This document shows, in pieces, positions 8,403 through 16,795 of a stretch of 52,280 nt of DNA. Origin of the DNA: Curvibacter soli. GTDB lineage: Bacteria; Pseudomonadota; Gammaproteobacteria; Burkholderiales; Burkholderiaceae_C. The notes beneath the pieces were generated by a model. That model was not told where the DNA came from, did no database searches, and worked only from the letters and a program-made list of their open reading frames with translations. The stretch is from the NCBI RefSeq assembly GCF_029211125.1, contig NZ_JARGEN010000009.1, positions 1 to 52,280 of the forward strand, written 5' to 3'. The stretch's first letter is position 1, and each line of letters begins with the position of its first letter. A program made the position numbers and the translations under genes.

Positions 8403-9326
8403 ATGAGCGAATTTGCGTTTGCGCACGTGTCGGATCTGCACCTCCCTTTCGAGCCCGTGTTGTCGCTGCCGCAACATTTCACGAAACGGCAGCTCAGCGC
8501 CTGGTCCTGGCAGCGACGGCGCGCGCTGCATCGCATCGACATCCTCGATGCACTCGCGCAGGACATCCGCACCCACGCAGTCGACCACATCCTTGTCACG
8601 GGTGACATCACGAACTTCGCGCTGCCCGACGAATTCGAGCAAGCGGCGCGCTGGCTGACCGCGCTCGCGCCGCCGGAGCGCATCAGTCTCGTGCCCGGCA
8701 ACCACGACGCGCTGGTACCCGTGCCGTTTGCGCAGGGACTCGGGATCTGGCAGGAGTGGACGCGTGCGGACGATGGTTGGCCCTTCGTTCATCGCCGCAA
8801 TGGCGTGGCGCTGATAGGATTGAACTCGGCGCTGCCGACCCCACCGCTGCTGGCTCGCGGCTGGCTCGGCGCGCAGCAACTATCGCGGCTTGAACAGGTA
8901 TTGGCGGCCGAGGGCAAGGCGGGACGGATTCGCATCGTCATGCTTCACCATCCACCAGCCGACGGCGCCGTCGGCTGGCGCAAGGCGCTGGCCGATCGCC
9001 ACGGGCTACGCGCCGTGCTGCAGCGTGTGGGCGCCGAGTTGGTGCTGCACGGTCATGCCCGTGACGCCCGCATGGACGTGGTCGCCGGGCCGGCGCTGCC
9101 GATTCCCTGTTTGTGCGTGCCATCTTCCTCGGCCGTGCCGAATCCGAAAGACCAGGGCGCACTCTGGCACCGACTGCGCCTGATGAACGGTGCCAATGGC
9201 CCGCAAATCATGGTCGAGGTGCGTCGCTGGTCGGCCGAGGCCGAAAACTTCGTTCCGGACGGCGCCTATGCGCTAAGCCTGCCACGTGTGTGGCCTGGCG
9301 ACTCAGGCGAAAATATCGGCCGCTGA
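8403..9326 (+). CDS. Calcineurin-like metallophosphoesterase
   Basis: A 307-residue enzyme with the metallophosphoesterase metal-binding blocks in order: SDLH (10-13), TGDIT (66-70), GNHD (99-102), LHHPP (181-185) and HGHAR (216-220). No signal peptide, so it should be cytosolic, with two divalent metals. Relatives include LpxH and 3',5'-cAMP phosphodiesterases. Given the location, a lipid phosphate or nucleotide-linked lipid intermediate is a reasonable substrate guess, for example removing a phosphate after a phosphatidyl-transfer step. This is inferred only from neighbours. First gene of the rightward arm; ATG at 8403. Confidence 0.85.
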   Translation: MSEFAFAHVSDLHLPFEPVLSLPQHFTKRQLSAWSWQRRRALHRIDILDALAQDIRTHAVDHILVTGDITNFALPDEFEQAARWLTALAPPERISLVPGNHDALVPVPFAQGLGIWQEWTRADDGWPFVHRRNGVALIGLNSALPTPPLLARGWLGAQQLSRLEQVLAAEGKAGRIRIVMLHHPPADGAVGWRKALADRHGLRAVLQRVGAELVLHGHARDARMDVVAGPALPIPCLCVPSSSAVPNPKDQGALWHRLRLMNGANGPQIMVEVRRWSAEAENFVPDGAYALSLPRVWPGDSGENIGR

Positions 9327-9360
9327 AAACACTTGCTACACACGACCTTGGACGACCGCG

Positions 9361-9804
9361 ATGGCCAATGCCACTGAAACGAAATTCGGCGACCCCGCCA
9401 CACGACTGGCGCAGACGGACTGCTGGACGCTGCTATTGCGCCCCAAACAGCCCACGCTGGGCTCCATGGTGCTGGTATGCCGCGAGCCAGTCCAGGCCTT
9501 CGCCGATGTGAGTGCCAAGGCCTTCGTGGAAATGCAGGGCGTGGTCCGCAGCATTGAGGTCGCACTGCGCCACTTTGTGGGATACGAGCGGATAAACTAC
9601 CTCATGTTGATGATGGTTGACCCGGACGTGCACTTTCATGTAATTCCGCGCTACGACGGCGTGCGCATGTTTGAAGGTGTGGCATTCCCCGATGCCGGCT
9701 GGCCCGGGCTGCCGGCGCTAGATGCCGCCGTATCGCTCGATGCTGCGATGATCGCCAAATTGAGCGCCGTCCTGCGCGGCGCCCAGCAGCGCACTGCTCC
9801 CTGA
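9361..9804 (+). CDS. HIT-family protein with altered first histidine
   Basis: A 147-residue member of the histidine-triad (HIT) superfamily of nucleotide hydrolases and transferases. The motif reads DVHFHVIPRY where the typical form is HLHWHVIPRY. The catalytic middle His and the third His are present, but the first triad His is Asp. HIT enzymes cleave nucleotide phosphoanhydride or phosphoramidate bonds (Ap4A, AMP-linked compounds), so an action on CDP-lipid or CDP-alcohol intermediates is conceivable. The frame is open upstream, but ATG 9361, after the metallophosphoesterase stop, is the sensible start. It lies 11 bases before the LptF-like gene. Confidence 0.75.
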   Translation: MANATETKFGDPATRLAQTDCWTLLLRPKQPTLGSMVLVCREPVQAFADVSAKAFVEMQGVVRSIEVALRHFVGYERINYLMLMMVDPDVHFHVIPRYDGVRMFEGVAFPDAGWPGLPALDAAVSLDAAMIAKLSAVLRGAQQRTAP

Positions 9805-9815
9805 GGCTTCGCCCT

Positions 9816-10997
9816 TTGCCCTTTCTCTCGTTCGATCGGCTCGACCGCTATGCGGTGCGCCTGTTCGTGGTGCCGCTGCTGACGGCGCTGGCGACCATGC
9901 TGCTGGCGACGATGCTGCAGCGGCTGTTGCGGCTGTTTGACATCGCGGCGTCCACCGGGGCGTCGATCACAAGCGCGCTGGTGGCGGCAGCCGACCTGGT
10001 GCCGCACTACCTGGGACTTGCGCTGCCAGTAGCGTTCACGGCAGCCATTTTCATGGCCGCGGCGCGCATGGGCGATGACAGCGAACTTGACGCGATGCTC
10101 GCCACCGGACGCTCGATCACGCGCATCGCAGTGCCCTATTTCATCCTCGCACTCCTGCTGAGTATGTTCAACCTATACCTCTTCGGGCAACTGCAACCGC
10201 TCGCGCGCTATGACTACCACGTCAAGATGGACGCGGTACTGCAGACCAACTGGAATGCGAAGATCGAGGAAAACCGCTTCATCGACATCGCGCACGGCTT
10301 CAGCTTCAGCGCCGACAGCGTAGAAGACGGGGGCCGCCGCTTCCAGGGCGTGTTCATGGAGCGCCGCCAGAACGGCGTCGAAGAAATCACGACGGCCGTG
10401 CGCGGCAAACTGGAGACCGAGTCGGCCACGCGCAAGCTGCGCCTCAAGCTGGAAGACGGCCTGCGGGTGCGGCAGACGGCTGACGGCGCGATCTCCACCG
10501 CGCGCTTCGCCGACGGCTTCGTCGAAGATTTCTCGCCGGTGCGCGCGCCCTTTCGCGACCGAGGCGAGTCGGCCACCGAACGCACGCTGCCCGAGCTCTG
10601 GCTGACCATGTACAGCAACCCAGACCCCGACTCGTCCGCCGAATTTCACAGCCGGCTCGCGCGTGCGCTGCTGCCGCCCCTGCTGCCGTTGCTGGCGCTG
10701 CCGCTGGGCATGGCCTCCAAGCGCGGACGGCGCACGCCTGGCGTCGTTTTCGCGTCGCTTGCCTTGCTGCTGCTCAACCACACGCTTCAGTTCGGCAAGA
10801 GCATGGCCGAGAGTGGACGCCTGCCGGCCGCGCTGGCGGTGTGGACGCCTTATGTGCTGTTCGCGCTGCTGAGTTTGTGGATTTTCCGCGGCAGCCTCGC
10901 ATGGCCCGGCGACAACCCGGTGTCCCGCACCATCGGCGTGCTGGAGCGGCTGATAGAACGCCTCAAGCCGCGACGCTCCGCCAAGGTGGCAGCATGA
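9816..10997 (+). CDS. LptF-like permease of a lipid export pair
   Basis: A 393-residue protein of the LptF/LptG permease family (YjgP/YjgQ). It has membrane helices near the N-terminus (about 15-35, 55-80, 95-120), a central periplasmic jellyroll-like region (about 130-280) and three C-terminal helices. In LPS export, LptF and LptG pair with the LptB ATPase to extract lipid from the inner membrane. This pair sits inside a lipid-synthesis island, so it may serve a different lipid. No lptB, lptC or lptA is in the window. Start is TTG at 9816; no better in-frame ATG precedes the first helix. The stop overlaps the LptG-like start (ATGA). Confidence 0.82.
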   Translation: MPFLSFDRLDRYAVRLFVVPLLTALATMLLATMLQRLLRLFDIAASTGASITSALVAAADLVPHYLGLALPVAFTAAIFMAAARMGDDSELDAMLATGRSITRIAVPYFILALLLSMFNLYLFGQLQPLARYDYHVKMDAVLQTNWNAKIEENRFIDIAHGFSFSADSVEDGGRRFQGVFMERRQNGVEEITTAVRGKLETESATRKLRLKLEDGLRVRQTADGAISTARFADGFVEDFSPVRAPFRDRGESATERTLPELWLTMYSNPDPDSSAEFHSRLARALLPPLLPLLALPLGMASKRGRRTPGVVFASLALLLLNHTLQFGKSMAESGRLPAALAVWTPYVLFALLSLWIFRGSLAWPGDNPVSRTIGVLERLIERLKPRRSAKVAA

Positions 10998-12061
10998 ACC
11001 ACGCAATGGCTTCGTACGTGCGGCGACGCGTCGGCACGCAGATCCTCGTGCTGCTGCTGGTAATCACGGCGCTGATGCAGGTGCTCGAACTGCTCGACGT
11101 CACCACCGACGTGCTCAAGCGTGATCGGGGCTTGATCGGCATTGTCTACTACGGCATGCTGCGCCTCCCGGCCGAGCTGGTGATGGCGTTGCCGCCCGCT
11201 GTGCTGCTCGGCACGCTCATGGGGCTGGGCACGATGGCGCGCAACCTCGAAATCGCCACGATGCGCACGGCGGGCGTCAGCATGATGCGGCTGCTCGGCT
11301 ACCTGCTGCCGCTGGCGGCAGTGCTGGCCGTCGCCCAGTTCTTGCTGTCCGACCATGTGCTGCCGCCAGCGGAAAACGGTCTGAAGGAATGGTGGAGCGC
11401 CAGCGCGCCCGCCGACGACACGCCGACCAAGCGCTGGGCGCACACCTCCGGCGGCACCGTGTCCATGGAAAGCACCAGCCCCGATGGCCGCAGCCTGATC
11501 GACGTGCGGCTGTACGTCCGCGACGACGCCGGTCTGCTCAAGAGCCGCCTGACCGCCACCGAGGCGCAGTGGGACGGCCAGGCTTGGCGGCTCAAGGGCG
11601 TCAACGAGTTCCGCTATGGCGAGAAGCGCGTCGAGCACATCCAGGTAGCCGAACGCGCGTGGGACACCAACCTGCAGCCCGAAGACGTGTTGCGGCTCGA
11701 CATCGCACGCCCCAACCTCTCGACCGTCATGCTGGCCGAAGTGATCAAAGGCACCCGCACTGGAACGCGGCCCCATCGCTACTACGAGAGCGTGCTGTAT
11801 CGCGCCTACGCCGCGCCGCTGGCGGTCTTCGTCATGTTGCTGCTAGCGCTGCCGACGGCGGTATCGCTGCCGCGCGGCACGGGCGGTGGATCAAGAATGG
11901 CGATGGCGCTGATCCTCGGCCTGGGGTTTCTTCTCTGCGACGGTATCGTCGCGGTCCTGGGTCTGAGCGCCCGGTGGCCTCCGCTGGTCATCGCCCTCGC
12001 CGCGCCGGCGCTGTTCTCGGCGATCGGACTCCTGCAACTGCGAGCATCTGAGAGCATATGA
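10994..12061 (+). CDS. LptG-like permease of a lipid export pair
   Basis: A 355-residue partner of the preceding gene with the same architecture: helices near residues 12-32, 50-72 and 95-115, a periplasmic domain (about 125-255) and helices around 275-295, 305-325 and 330-348. The open frame extends upstream into the LptF-like gene, but ATG 10994 overlapping that gene's stop (ATGA) is clearly the start. The stop in turn overlaps the start of the next CDP-alcohol transferase (ATGA), so export and synthesis genes are translationally coupled. Confidence 0.83.
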   Translation: MNHAMASYVRRRVGTQILVLLLVITALMQVLELLDVTTDVLKRDRGLIGIVYYGMLRLPAELVMALPPAVLLGTLMGLGTMARNLEIATMRTAGVSMMRLLGYLLPLAAVLAVAQFLLSDHVLPPAENGLKEWWSASAPADDTPTKRWAHTSGGTVSMESTSPDGRSLIDVRLYVRDDAGLLKSRLTATEAQWDGQAWRLKGVNEFRYGEKRVEHIQVAERAWDTNLQPEDVLRLDIARPNLSTVMLAEVIKGTRTGTRPHRYYESVLYRAYAAPLAVFVMLLLALPTAVSLPRGTGGGSRMAMALILGLGFLLCDGIVAVLGLSARWPPLVIALAAPALFSAIGLLQLRASESI

Positions 12062-13266
12062 ATCTTTGGATCGACACCACCGCTGCCGCCCGCGCAGAGC
12101 CACTATTCGGCATCCCGCCCGTCGAACGTCTGCGGCGCAGCGTGAAGCATCTCGATGCCGGGACGCACGTCGTCCTGTCCGGCGTCGATGCCGGCAGCAC
12201 CGCCTGGCCCGCCGCGAAGACCGACGTCGACACGGTGCCGCTGGGCATGCGCCTGCGCCAGGCGCTGGTCAGCGGCGCGCTGGTCGCCATTGACGGCGGC
12301 AACGCGGTCGACCCGCGACTGATCGACGTTCTGCTTCGCGGCACGGGGCCCTGCGTCGCTGTCCGCGGGGAAGGCGCCGAGCGCGCCGTCGTGCTGCGCC
12401 TCGAGCCTGCGCTCGCCGGCGACATTCCATCCGGCGCGCTAACGCTGCGCGAGGTGGCCGACACCATGCTGGCCGCCGGGCGCATAGCACCGTATGACGA
12501 ACAGGACTTCCCCGCCTACGTCAACAAGCTGCGACGTTCGCTGCCCTACTGGATCTACGCGGTCAATGGCAAGGCCGCGCGCAATCGACTCGAACGCCAG
12601 ATGTTCTGGGACAACTACAAGGGCTCGACCGATCTGCTCACCCGCTGGGTCTACCCACCGCTGGTATGGCAATTGGTGCGCTTATGTACTCGCTGGCGCA
12701 TCCACCCCAACACGGTGACGGCGTTGTCGATCATCCTCACAGTCGCGGCCGTGCCACTGTTCGCGCAAGGGAACTTCCTGCTCGGCTTCCTGTGCGCGTA
12801 CGGCATGAGCGTGCTCGACAGCGTCGATGGCAAAATTGCACGAGTGACGCTGACCGATTCGGCCATTGGCAATGTGCTCGACCACGGCTTGGACATCGTG
12901 CATCCGCCCTTCTGGTATTTCGCCTGGGCCTGGGGTCTTGGCGGACGGTCCATGGACGACCACCTCTACGCGGCAGCCGTCTGGCTGATCGTCTTCTACC
13001 TCGGTGACCGCATCGTGCTGGGCATTGCCAAGGCCCGCCTCGGCTTCGCGCTGCATGCGGCTACGCGGCTGGACGGCCGCGTGCGTAGCTTCATCGCGCG
13101 GCGTAACATCACCATGACGATCATGGCGCTCGCGCTGCTGATCGGCGCCGGCCCGGCCGGCCTGTACATCGTCACCGCATGGCAAGGTCTGACGTTCGCC
13201 TGGCACGGCGTACGCACGATCTGGCTCGGATTTCTCGCACGCAACAAGTCTCTCCCGGCTGTCTGA
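12058..13266 (+). CDS. CDP-alcohol phosphatidyltransferase with N-terminal extension (paralogue B)
   Basis: A 402-residue paralogue of the protein at 7198-8325. The CDP-OH-P signature is complete: Asp254, Asp257, Gly258, Ala261, Arg262, Gly271, Asp275, Asp279, followed by HPPFWYFAW. A 190-residue N-terminal region (with VVLSGVDAGS and GALVAIDGGNAVDPRLID) precedes the membrane domain and may be a degenerate nucleotide- or sugar-phosphate-binding domain. Having two such enzymes in one island suggests two successive or alternative head-group transfers. Starts on the LptG-like stop (ATGA) and ends on the next gene's ATG (TGATG). Confidence 0.82.
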   Translation: MNLWIDTTAAARAEPLFGIPPVERLRRSVKHLDAGTHVVLSGVDAGSTAWPAAKTDVDTVPLGMRLRQALVSGALVAIDGGNAVDPRLIDVLLRGTGPCVAVRGEGAERAVVLRLEPALAGDIPSGALTLREVADTMLAAGRIAPYDEQDFPAYVNKLRRSLPYWIYAVNGKAARNRLERQMFWDNYKGSTDLLTRWVYPPLVWQLVRLCTRWRIHPNTVTALSIILTVAAVPLFAQGNFLLGFLCAYGMSVLDSVDGKIARVTLTDSAIGNVLDHGLDIVHPPFWYFAWAWGLGGRSMDDHLYAAAVWLIVFYLGDRIVLGIAKARLGFALHAATRLDGRVRSFIARRNITMTIMALALLIGAGPAGLYIVTAWQGLTFAWHGVRTIWLGFLARNKSLPAV

Positions 13267-14432
13267 TGACCACTCTCGAAATCATCCCGGTTCGCACACC
13301 GGCGGAACTGGACCGCTTCATCCAGTTGCCCTCGAAAATCCACGCCCGCGACCCGCACTTCGTGCCGCCGCTGATGATGGAGCGGCGCGAGGCCTTGTCG
13401 CCACGGAAAAATCCCTACTTTGCGCACGCCGAGACACAGTTCTGGCTTGCCCGCAAAGGCGACCGTGATGTCGGCCGCATCAGCGCACAAATCGACAGGC
13501 TCGTGAAGGACCCGGCAGTTGGCCACTTCGGGATGATCTGCGCAGAGGACGACAGCGAGGTCTTCGCGGCACTCTTCGAGATTGCAGAAAGCTGGCTCGC
13601 CGCGCGCGGCAAGACGAAGGTGCTCGGCCCCTTCAACCTGTCGATCAACGAGGAGACGGGCCTGCTGATCGATGGCTTCGATACGCCGCCGATGATGCTG
13701 ATGGGCCACGACGCCCGCTACGTCGGCGCACGGGTCGAGGCCGAGGGCTACGCGAAGGCGAAGGACACGATCGCCTACCTCTACGACATCGAGCACGAGA
13801 TGCCCGCCGCCGCGCGCCGCATGATCGGCCCGCGCAAGCCGTCGGCGCTGACGGTGCGCAACCTCGACACCAAGCGCTACCTCGAAGAGTTCGACACGGT
13901 CACCGCGATCTTCAACGACGCCTGGTCGCAGAACTGGGGCTTCATCCCGTTCACCGAAGCGGAGATCGCGCACATGGCCAAGAGCCTGAAGATGTTCATC
14001 GACCCGACCTGCGTGGCCATCGTCGAACTCAACGGCAAGGCCGTGGGCTTCGGCATCGCCCTGCCCAACCTCAACGAGATGATCGCGGACTTCGGCGGCA
14101 AGCTGCTGCCCTTCAATTGGGCCAAGCTGATGCTGCGTCTCAAGCGCGGCACGAAGACGGCGCGCGTGCCGCTGATGGGCATCAGCCGCAGCATCAGCGG
14201 CGAACTGGCCGGCGCCATCGCGCCCTTCCTGGCCATCGACACGATGCGACAGGGCCTGCGCGCCAAGGGCGTGAAGCAGGTCGAACTGTCGTGGATCCTG
14301 GAGGACAACCGGCCGATGCGGCACATCATCGAGTCTCTCGGCGCCGCCCCGTACAAGACCTACCGCGTCTACGAGAAAACCCTCGTCACCGGTGGCGCAG
14401 CGGCCTCGCGCGTAGCGCGGTGGAGCAACTGA
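13266..14432 (+). CDS. GNAT-fold acyltransferase of the BcerS/YghO-like family
   Basis: A 388-residue protein I place in the family that includes the bacterial ceramide synthase BcerS of Caulobacter and E. coli YghO. Telling segments are HFVPPLMMERREAL (31-44), GRISAQID (70-77) and LGPFNLSINEETGLLIDGFDTPP (from 120), all family hallmarks as I remember them. BcerS N-acylates a sphingoid-type amine using an acyl donor. If that holds, the island makes a ceramide-like backbone, but most members of the family are uncharacterised. The start is ATG 13266 on the preceding stop (TGATG). The last residues (VTGGAAASRVARWSN) look less conserved and may be remnants of another gene; exbD follows one base later. 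Confidence 0.65.
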   Translation: MTTLEIIPVRTPAELDRFIQLPSKIHARDPHFVPPLMMERREALSPRKNPYFAHAETQFWLARKGDRDVGRISAQIDRLVKDPAVGHFGMICAEDDSEVFAALFEIAESWLAARGKTKVLGPFNLSINEETGLLIDGFDTPPMMLMGHDARYVGARVEAEGYAKAKDTIAYLYDIEHEMPAAARRMIGPRKPSALTVRNLDTKRYLEEFDTVTAIFNDAWSQNWGFIPFTEAEIAHMAKSLKMFIDPTCVAIVELNGKAVGFGIALPNLNEMIADFGGKLLPFNWAKLMLRLKRGTKTARVPLMGISRSISGELAGAIAPFLAIDTMRQGLRAKGVKQVELSWILEDNRPMRHIIESLGAAPYKTYRVYEKTLVTGGAAASRVARWSN

Positions 14433-14433
14433 C

Positions 14434-14847
<414 letters not shown>

Positions 14848-14875
14848 TTTTTTACACTGCGGATGCTTGACTTTT

Positions 14876-14899
14876 AATCGAGAACAGTTCATCTCAGTT
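14876..14899. promoter_or_regulatory. Possible degenerate Fur box
   Basis: The stretch between exbD and the small hemP-like frame has an imperfect inverted pattern around GAGAACAGTTCATCTC that resembles betaproteobacterial Fur sites such as AATGAGAATCATTCTCATT, with several mismatches. The location upstream of an iron/haem-type small gene fits. The match is weak. Confidence 0.25.
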
Positions 14900-15087
14900 A
14901 TCCATGGCGCTCGCGCGCCACCCGCGACGCATGAAACTGGCGCAGCCCAATGCCAGGGATACCGCGGAACCGGCTTTGCCGGGCCGCTGGCATCGCCCCC
15001 CGGCGAGGGGGTTGGCGGCCACACGCAGTGGGCAGCAAGCCTGGGGGAGTGTTCCATCTCAGGTATCGATTCCCCAAGAGATCCCGC

Positions 15088-15174
15088 ATGCAAGCCGTTC
15101 TTTCCGCACAACCCCTGTTCGCCGCAGTCGACAAGAAGGCCGCCGTACAAAGCGCCCCATCCCTGACCAAATAG
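15088..15174 (+). pseudogene. hemP: Short frame resembling an internally deleted hemP
   Basis: A 28-codon frame opens with MQAVLSAQPLFAAVDKK and ends SLTK-stop. Haemin-uptake protein HemP of betaproteobacteria is about 60-70 residues and ends in KLILTK. The last bases here (ATCCCTGACCAAATAG) look like the hemP 3' end with one extra C, and the N-terminus looks like Comamonadaceae HemP. This suggests the conserved middle has been deleted. It lies downstream of exbD. The rest of 14848-15352 holds a C5/G5 hairpin near 14997 and no other gene that I can see. Confidence 0.35.
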
Positions 15175-15295
15175 AGTTTCATCGTGGGGCGACTCCGAGG
15201 CTTGATTCCCAAGTCTCCAAGGGTCGTTTTTTGCTAGCCAACGGATTTATCCGACCAGCCAAGCATTTTTTTCCCGCAACCATCATCCGCCACCG

Positions 15296-15325
15296 AAAAA
15301 CGCCGGCCTCGCAGCCGGCGTTTTT
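15296..15325. terminator. Bidirectional rho-independent terminator
   Basis: A perfect stem of AAAAACGCCGGC with GCCGGCGTTTTT around a six-base loop gives a T-run on either strand. It sits between the rightward exbD/hemP region and the leftward GlcG-like gene, whose stop is at 15353. Confidence 0.85.
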
Positions 15326-15352
15326 GCTTTTGCACGGATGCCGCCGGGCCGG

Positions 15353-15760
15353 TCAAAGCCCCAGCGCGGCAATGCCTGCCTTGGCGATCTGCACATCCTC
15401 GCTGGACTTCACGCCGCTCACGCCCACCGCGCCGATGCAATGCCCGTTGTGCAGAATGGCCACGCCGCCTTCGAGCATTCCCTGTGCGTCGGGTACGGTC
15501 AGGAATGCGTAGCGCCCGCCATTGATAATGTCTTCGTAGATCTTGCTTTCGCGGCGGCCCAGGGCCGCCGTGTGGGCCTTGGCTGGCGCAATGTGCGCCG
15601 AGATCGCGGGCGCGCCATCGAGTCGCTGCAGCCACAGCAGATGGCCGCCGTCATCGACGATGGCGATGGTCACGGCCCATTGGTTGGCGATGGCATGTGC
15701 CTCGGCGGCGGCGGCGATCCTCTTGATATCCGCGAGTTCGAGCATAGATTTGGTCTGCAT
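15353..15760 (-). CDS. GlcG/HbpS-family (DUF336) protein
   Basis: A 135-residue GlcG/HbpS family protein. Recognisable features are ADIKRIAAAAEAHA near the N-terminus, TIAIVDDGGHLLWLQRLDGA (about 30-50), and the C-terminal GGVAILHNGHCIGAVGVSG. Members include HbpS, which binds haem and degraded-haem iron, and proteins encoded in glycolate-utilisation loci. The frame is open to 15955, but ATG 15760 precedes the conserved fold. No signal peptide, so cytosolic. The neighbouring exbD and hemP-like sequence hint at a haem or iron context, which is only suggestive. Confidence 0.82.
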   Translation of the reverse strand: MQTKSMLELADIKRIAAAAEAHAIANQWAVTIAIVDDGGHLLWLQRLDGAPAISAHIAPAKAHTAALGRRESKIYEDIINGGRYAFLTVPDAQGMLEGGVAILHNGHCIGAVGVSGVKSSEDVQIAKAGIAALGL

Positions 15761-15945
15761 GGTGTAAGGTCGGGGTCGGTGATGAACGGTGTACGAGGAT
15801 AACCTTGGAGCCGGCACCGATTCCCGCGCCTGCCTACAAAACACTCCAACGCAATAGTAGGCAATCCCATGAGGCCATTGGCGCCCTGCGCCCGCATGCC
15901 CCCTAGAATTTGCCCACCTGCCAACGCAGTCAAGGAGAGAAGACC

Positions 15946-16644
15946 ATGAATACACCCGTCCAGACCCTGGAAACCCCGAGCTACGGCTACGGCCTGTCGC
16001 TAGAGCAGCGCAACAAGGTGCTGCGCAATACCTACTGGCTGCTGGCGCTGAGCCTGCTGCCCACCGTGCTGGGGGCGTGGCTCGGCGTGGCCACGGGCAT
16101 CACCCGCTCGCTCACGGGCGGCCTGGGGCTGATCGTCTTCATGGGTGGTGCCTTCGGCTTCATGTTCGCCATCGAGAAGACCAAGCGTTCCGCCGCCGGT
16201 GTTCCGGTGCTGCTGGGCTTCACCTTCTTCATGGGCCTGATGCTGTCGCGGCTCATCGCCATGGTGCTGGGCTTCAGCAATGGGCCCGCGCTGGTGATGA
16301 CGGCCTTCGGCGGCACCGCCGGCGTGTTCCTGGCCATGGCCAGCCTGGCGTCGGTCGTCAAGCGCGACCTCTCGGGCCTGGGCAAGTTCCTGTTCGTAGG
16401 GGTGATCGTGCTGCTGGTCGGCAGCGTCATCAATATCTTCGTGGGATCGTCCGCGGCCATGCTGGCCATCTCGGTGGTGGCCATCGGTATCTTCAGCGCC
16501 TTCATGCTCTACGACATCAAGCGCATCCTCGACGGCGGCGAGACCAACTACATCTCGGCCACGCTGGCGCTGTACCTGGACGCCTTCAACGTGTTCCAGA
16601 GCCTGCTGTCGCTGCTCGGCATCTTCGGCGGCGAGCGCGACTGA
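15946..16644 (+). CDS. Bax inhibitor-1 / YccA family membrane protein
   Basis: A 232-residue protein with seven hydrophobic segments (about 33-50, 57-80, 84-102, 110-132, 142-160, 165-185, 205-225) and the family's charged C-terminal part (LYDIKRILDGGETNYISATLALYLD). Relatives are YccA, which interacts with the FtsH protease, and YbhL; plant and animal members act as calcium leak channels. ATG 15946 has a strong upstream AAGGAGAG. It is followed by its own terminator. Confidence 0.9.
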   Translation: MNTPVQTLETPSYGYGLSLEQRNKVLRNTYWLLALSLLPTVLGAWLGVATGITRSLTGGLGLIVFMGGAFGFMFAIEKTKRSAAGVPVLLGFTFFMGLMLSRLIAMVLGFSNGPALVMTAFGGTAGVFLAMASLASVVKRDLSGLGKFLFVGVIVLLVGSVINIFVGSSAAMLAISVVAIGIFSAFMLYDIKRILDGGETNYISATLALYLDAFNVFQSLLSLLGIFGGERD

Positions 16645-16666
16645 GCACCTCCGCGCATCCTCCCGC

Positions 16667-16690
16667 AGGGCCTCCGCAAGAGGCCCTTTT
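16667..16690 (+). terminator. Rho-independent terminator after the Bax-inhibitor-like gene
   Basis: Stem AGGGCCTC / GAGGCCCT with a five-base loop followed by TTT, 23 bases after the stop codon. Confidence 0.8.
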
Positions 16691-16795
16691 CACGTGCGGC
16701 CTTGACCTGCGGCATGCCGTGCGGTGGAGCCGGGGGTCAATTCGTCCGCCATCGTGCCGATAATGGAAACAAGCCCCTTTTCTGGATGCACCCTC

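Noticed and set aside
14980-15070. Possible cobalamin-type riboswitch between exbD and the hemP-like frame
   Set aside because: GC-rich hairpins are present (C5/G5), but I cannot match the conserved box elements; the sequence looks more like a common intergenic repeat.
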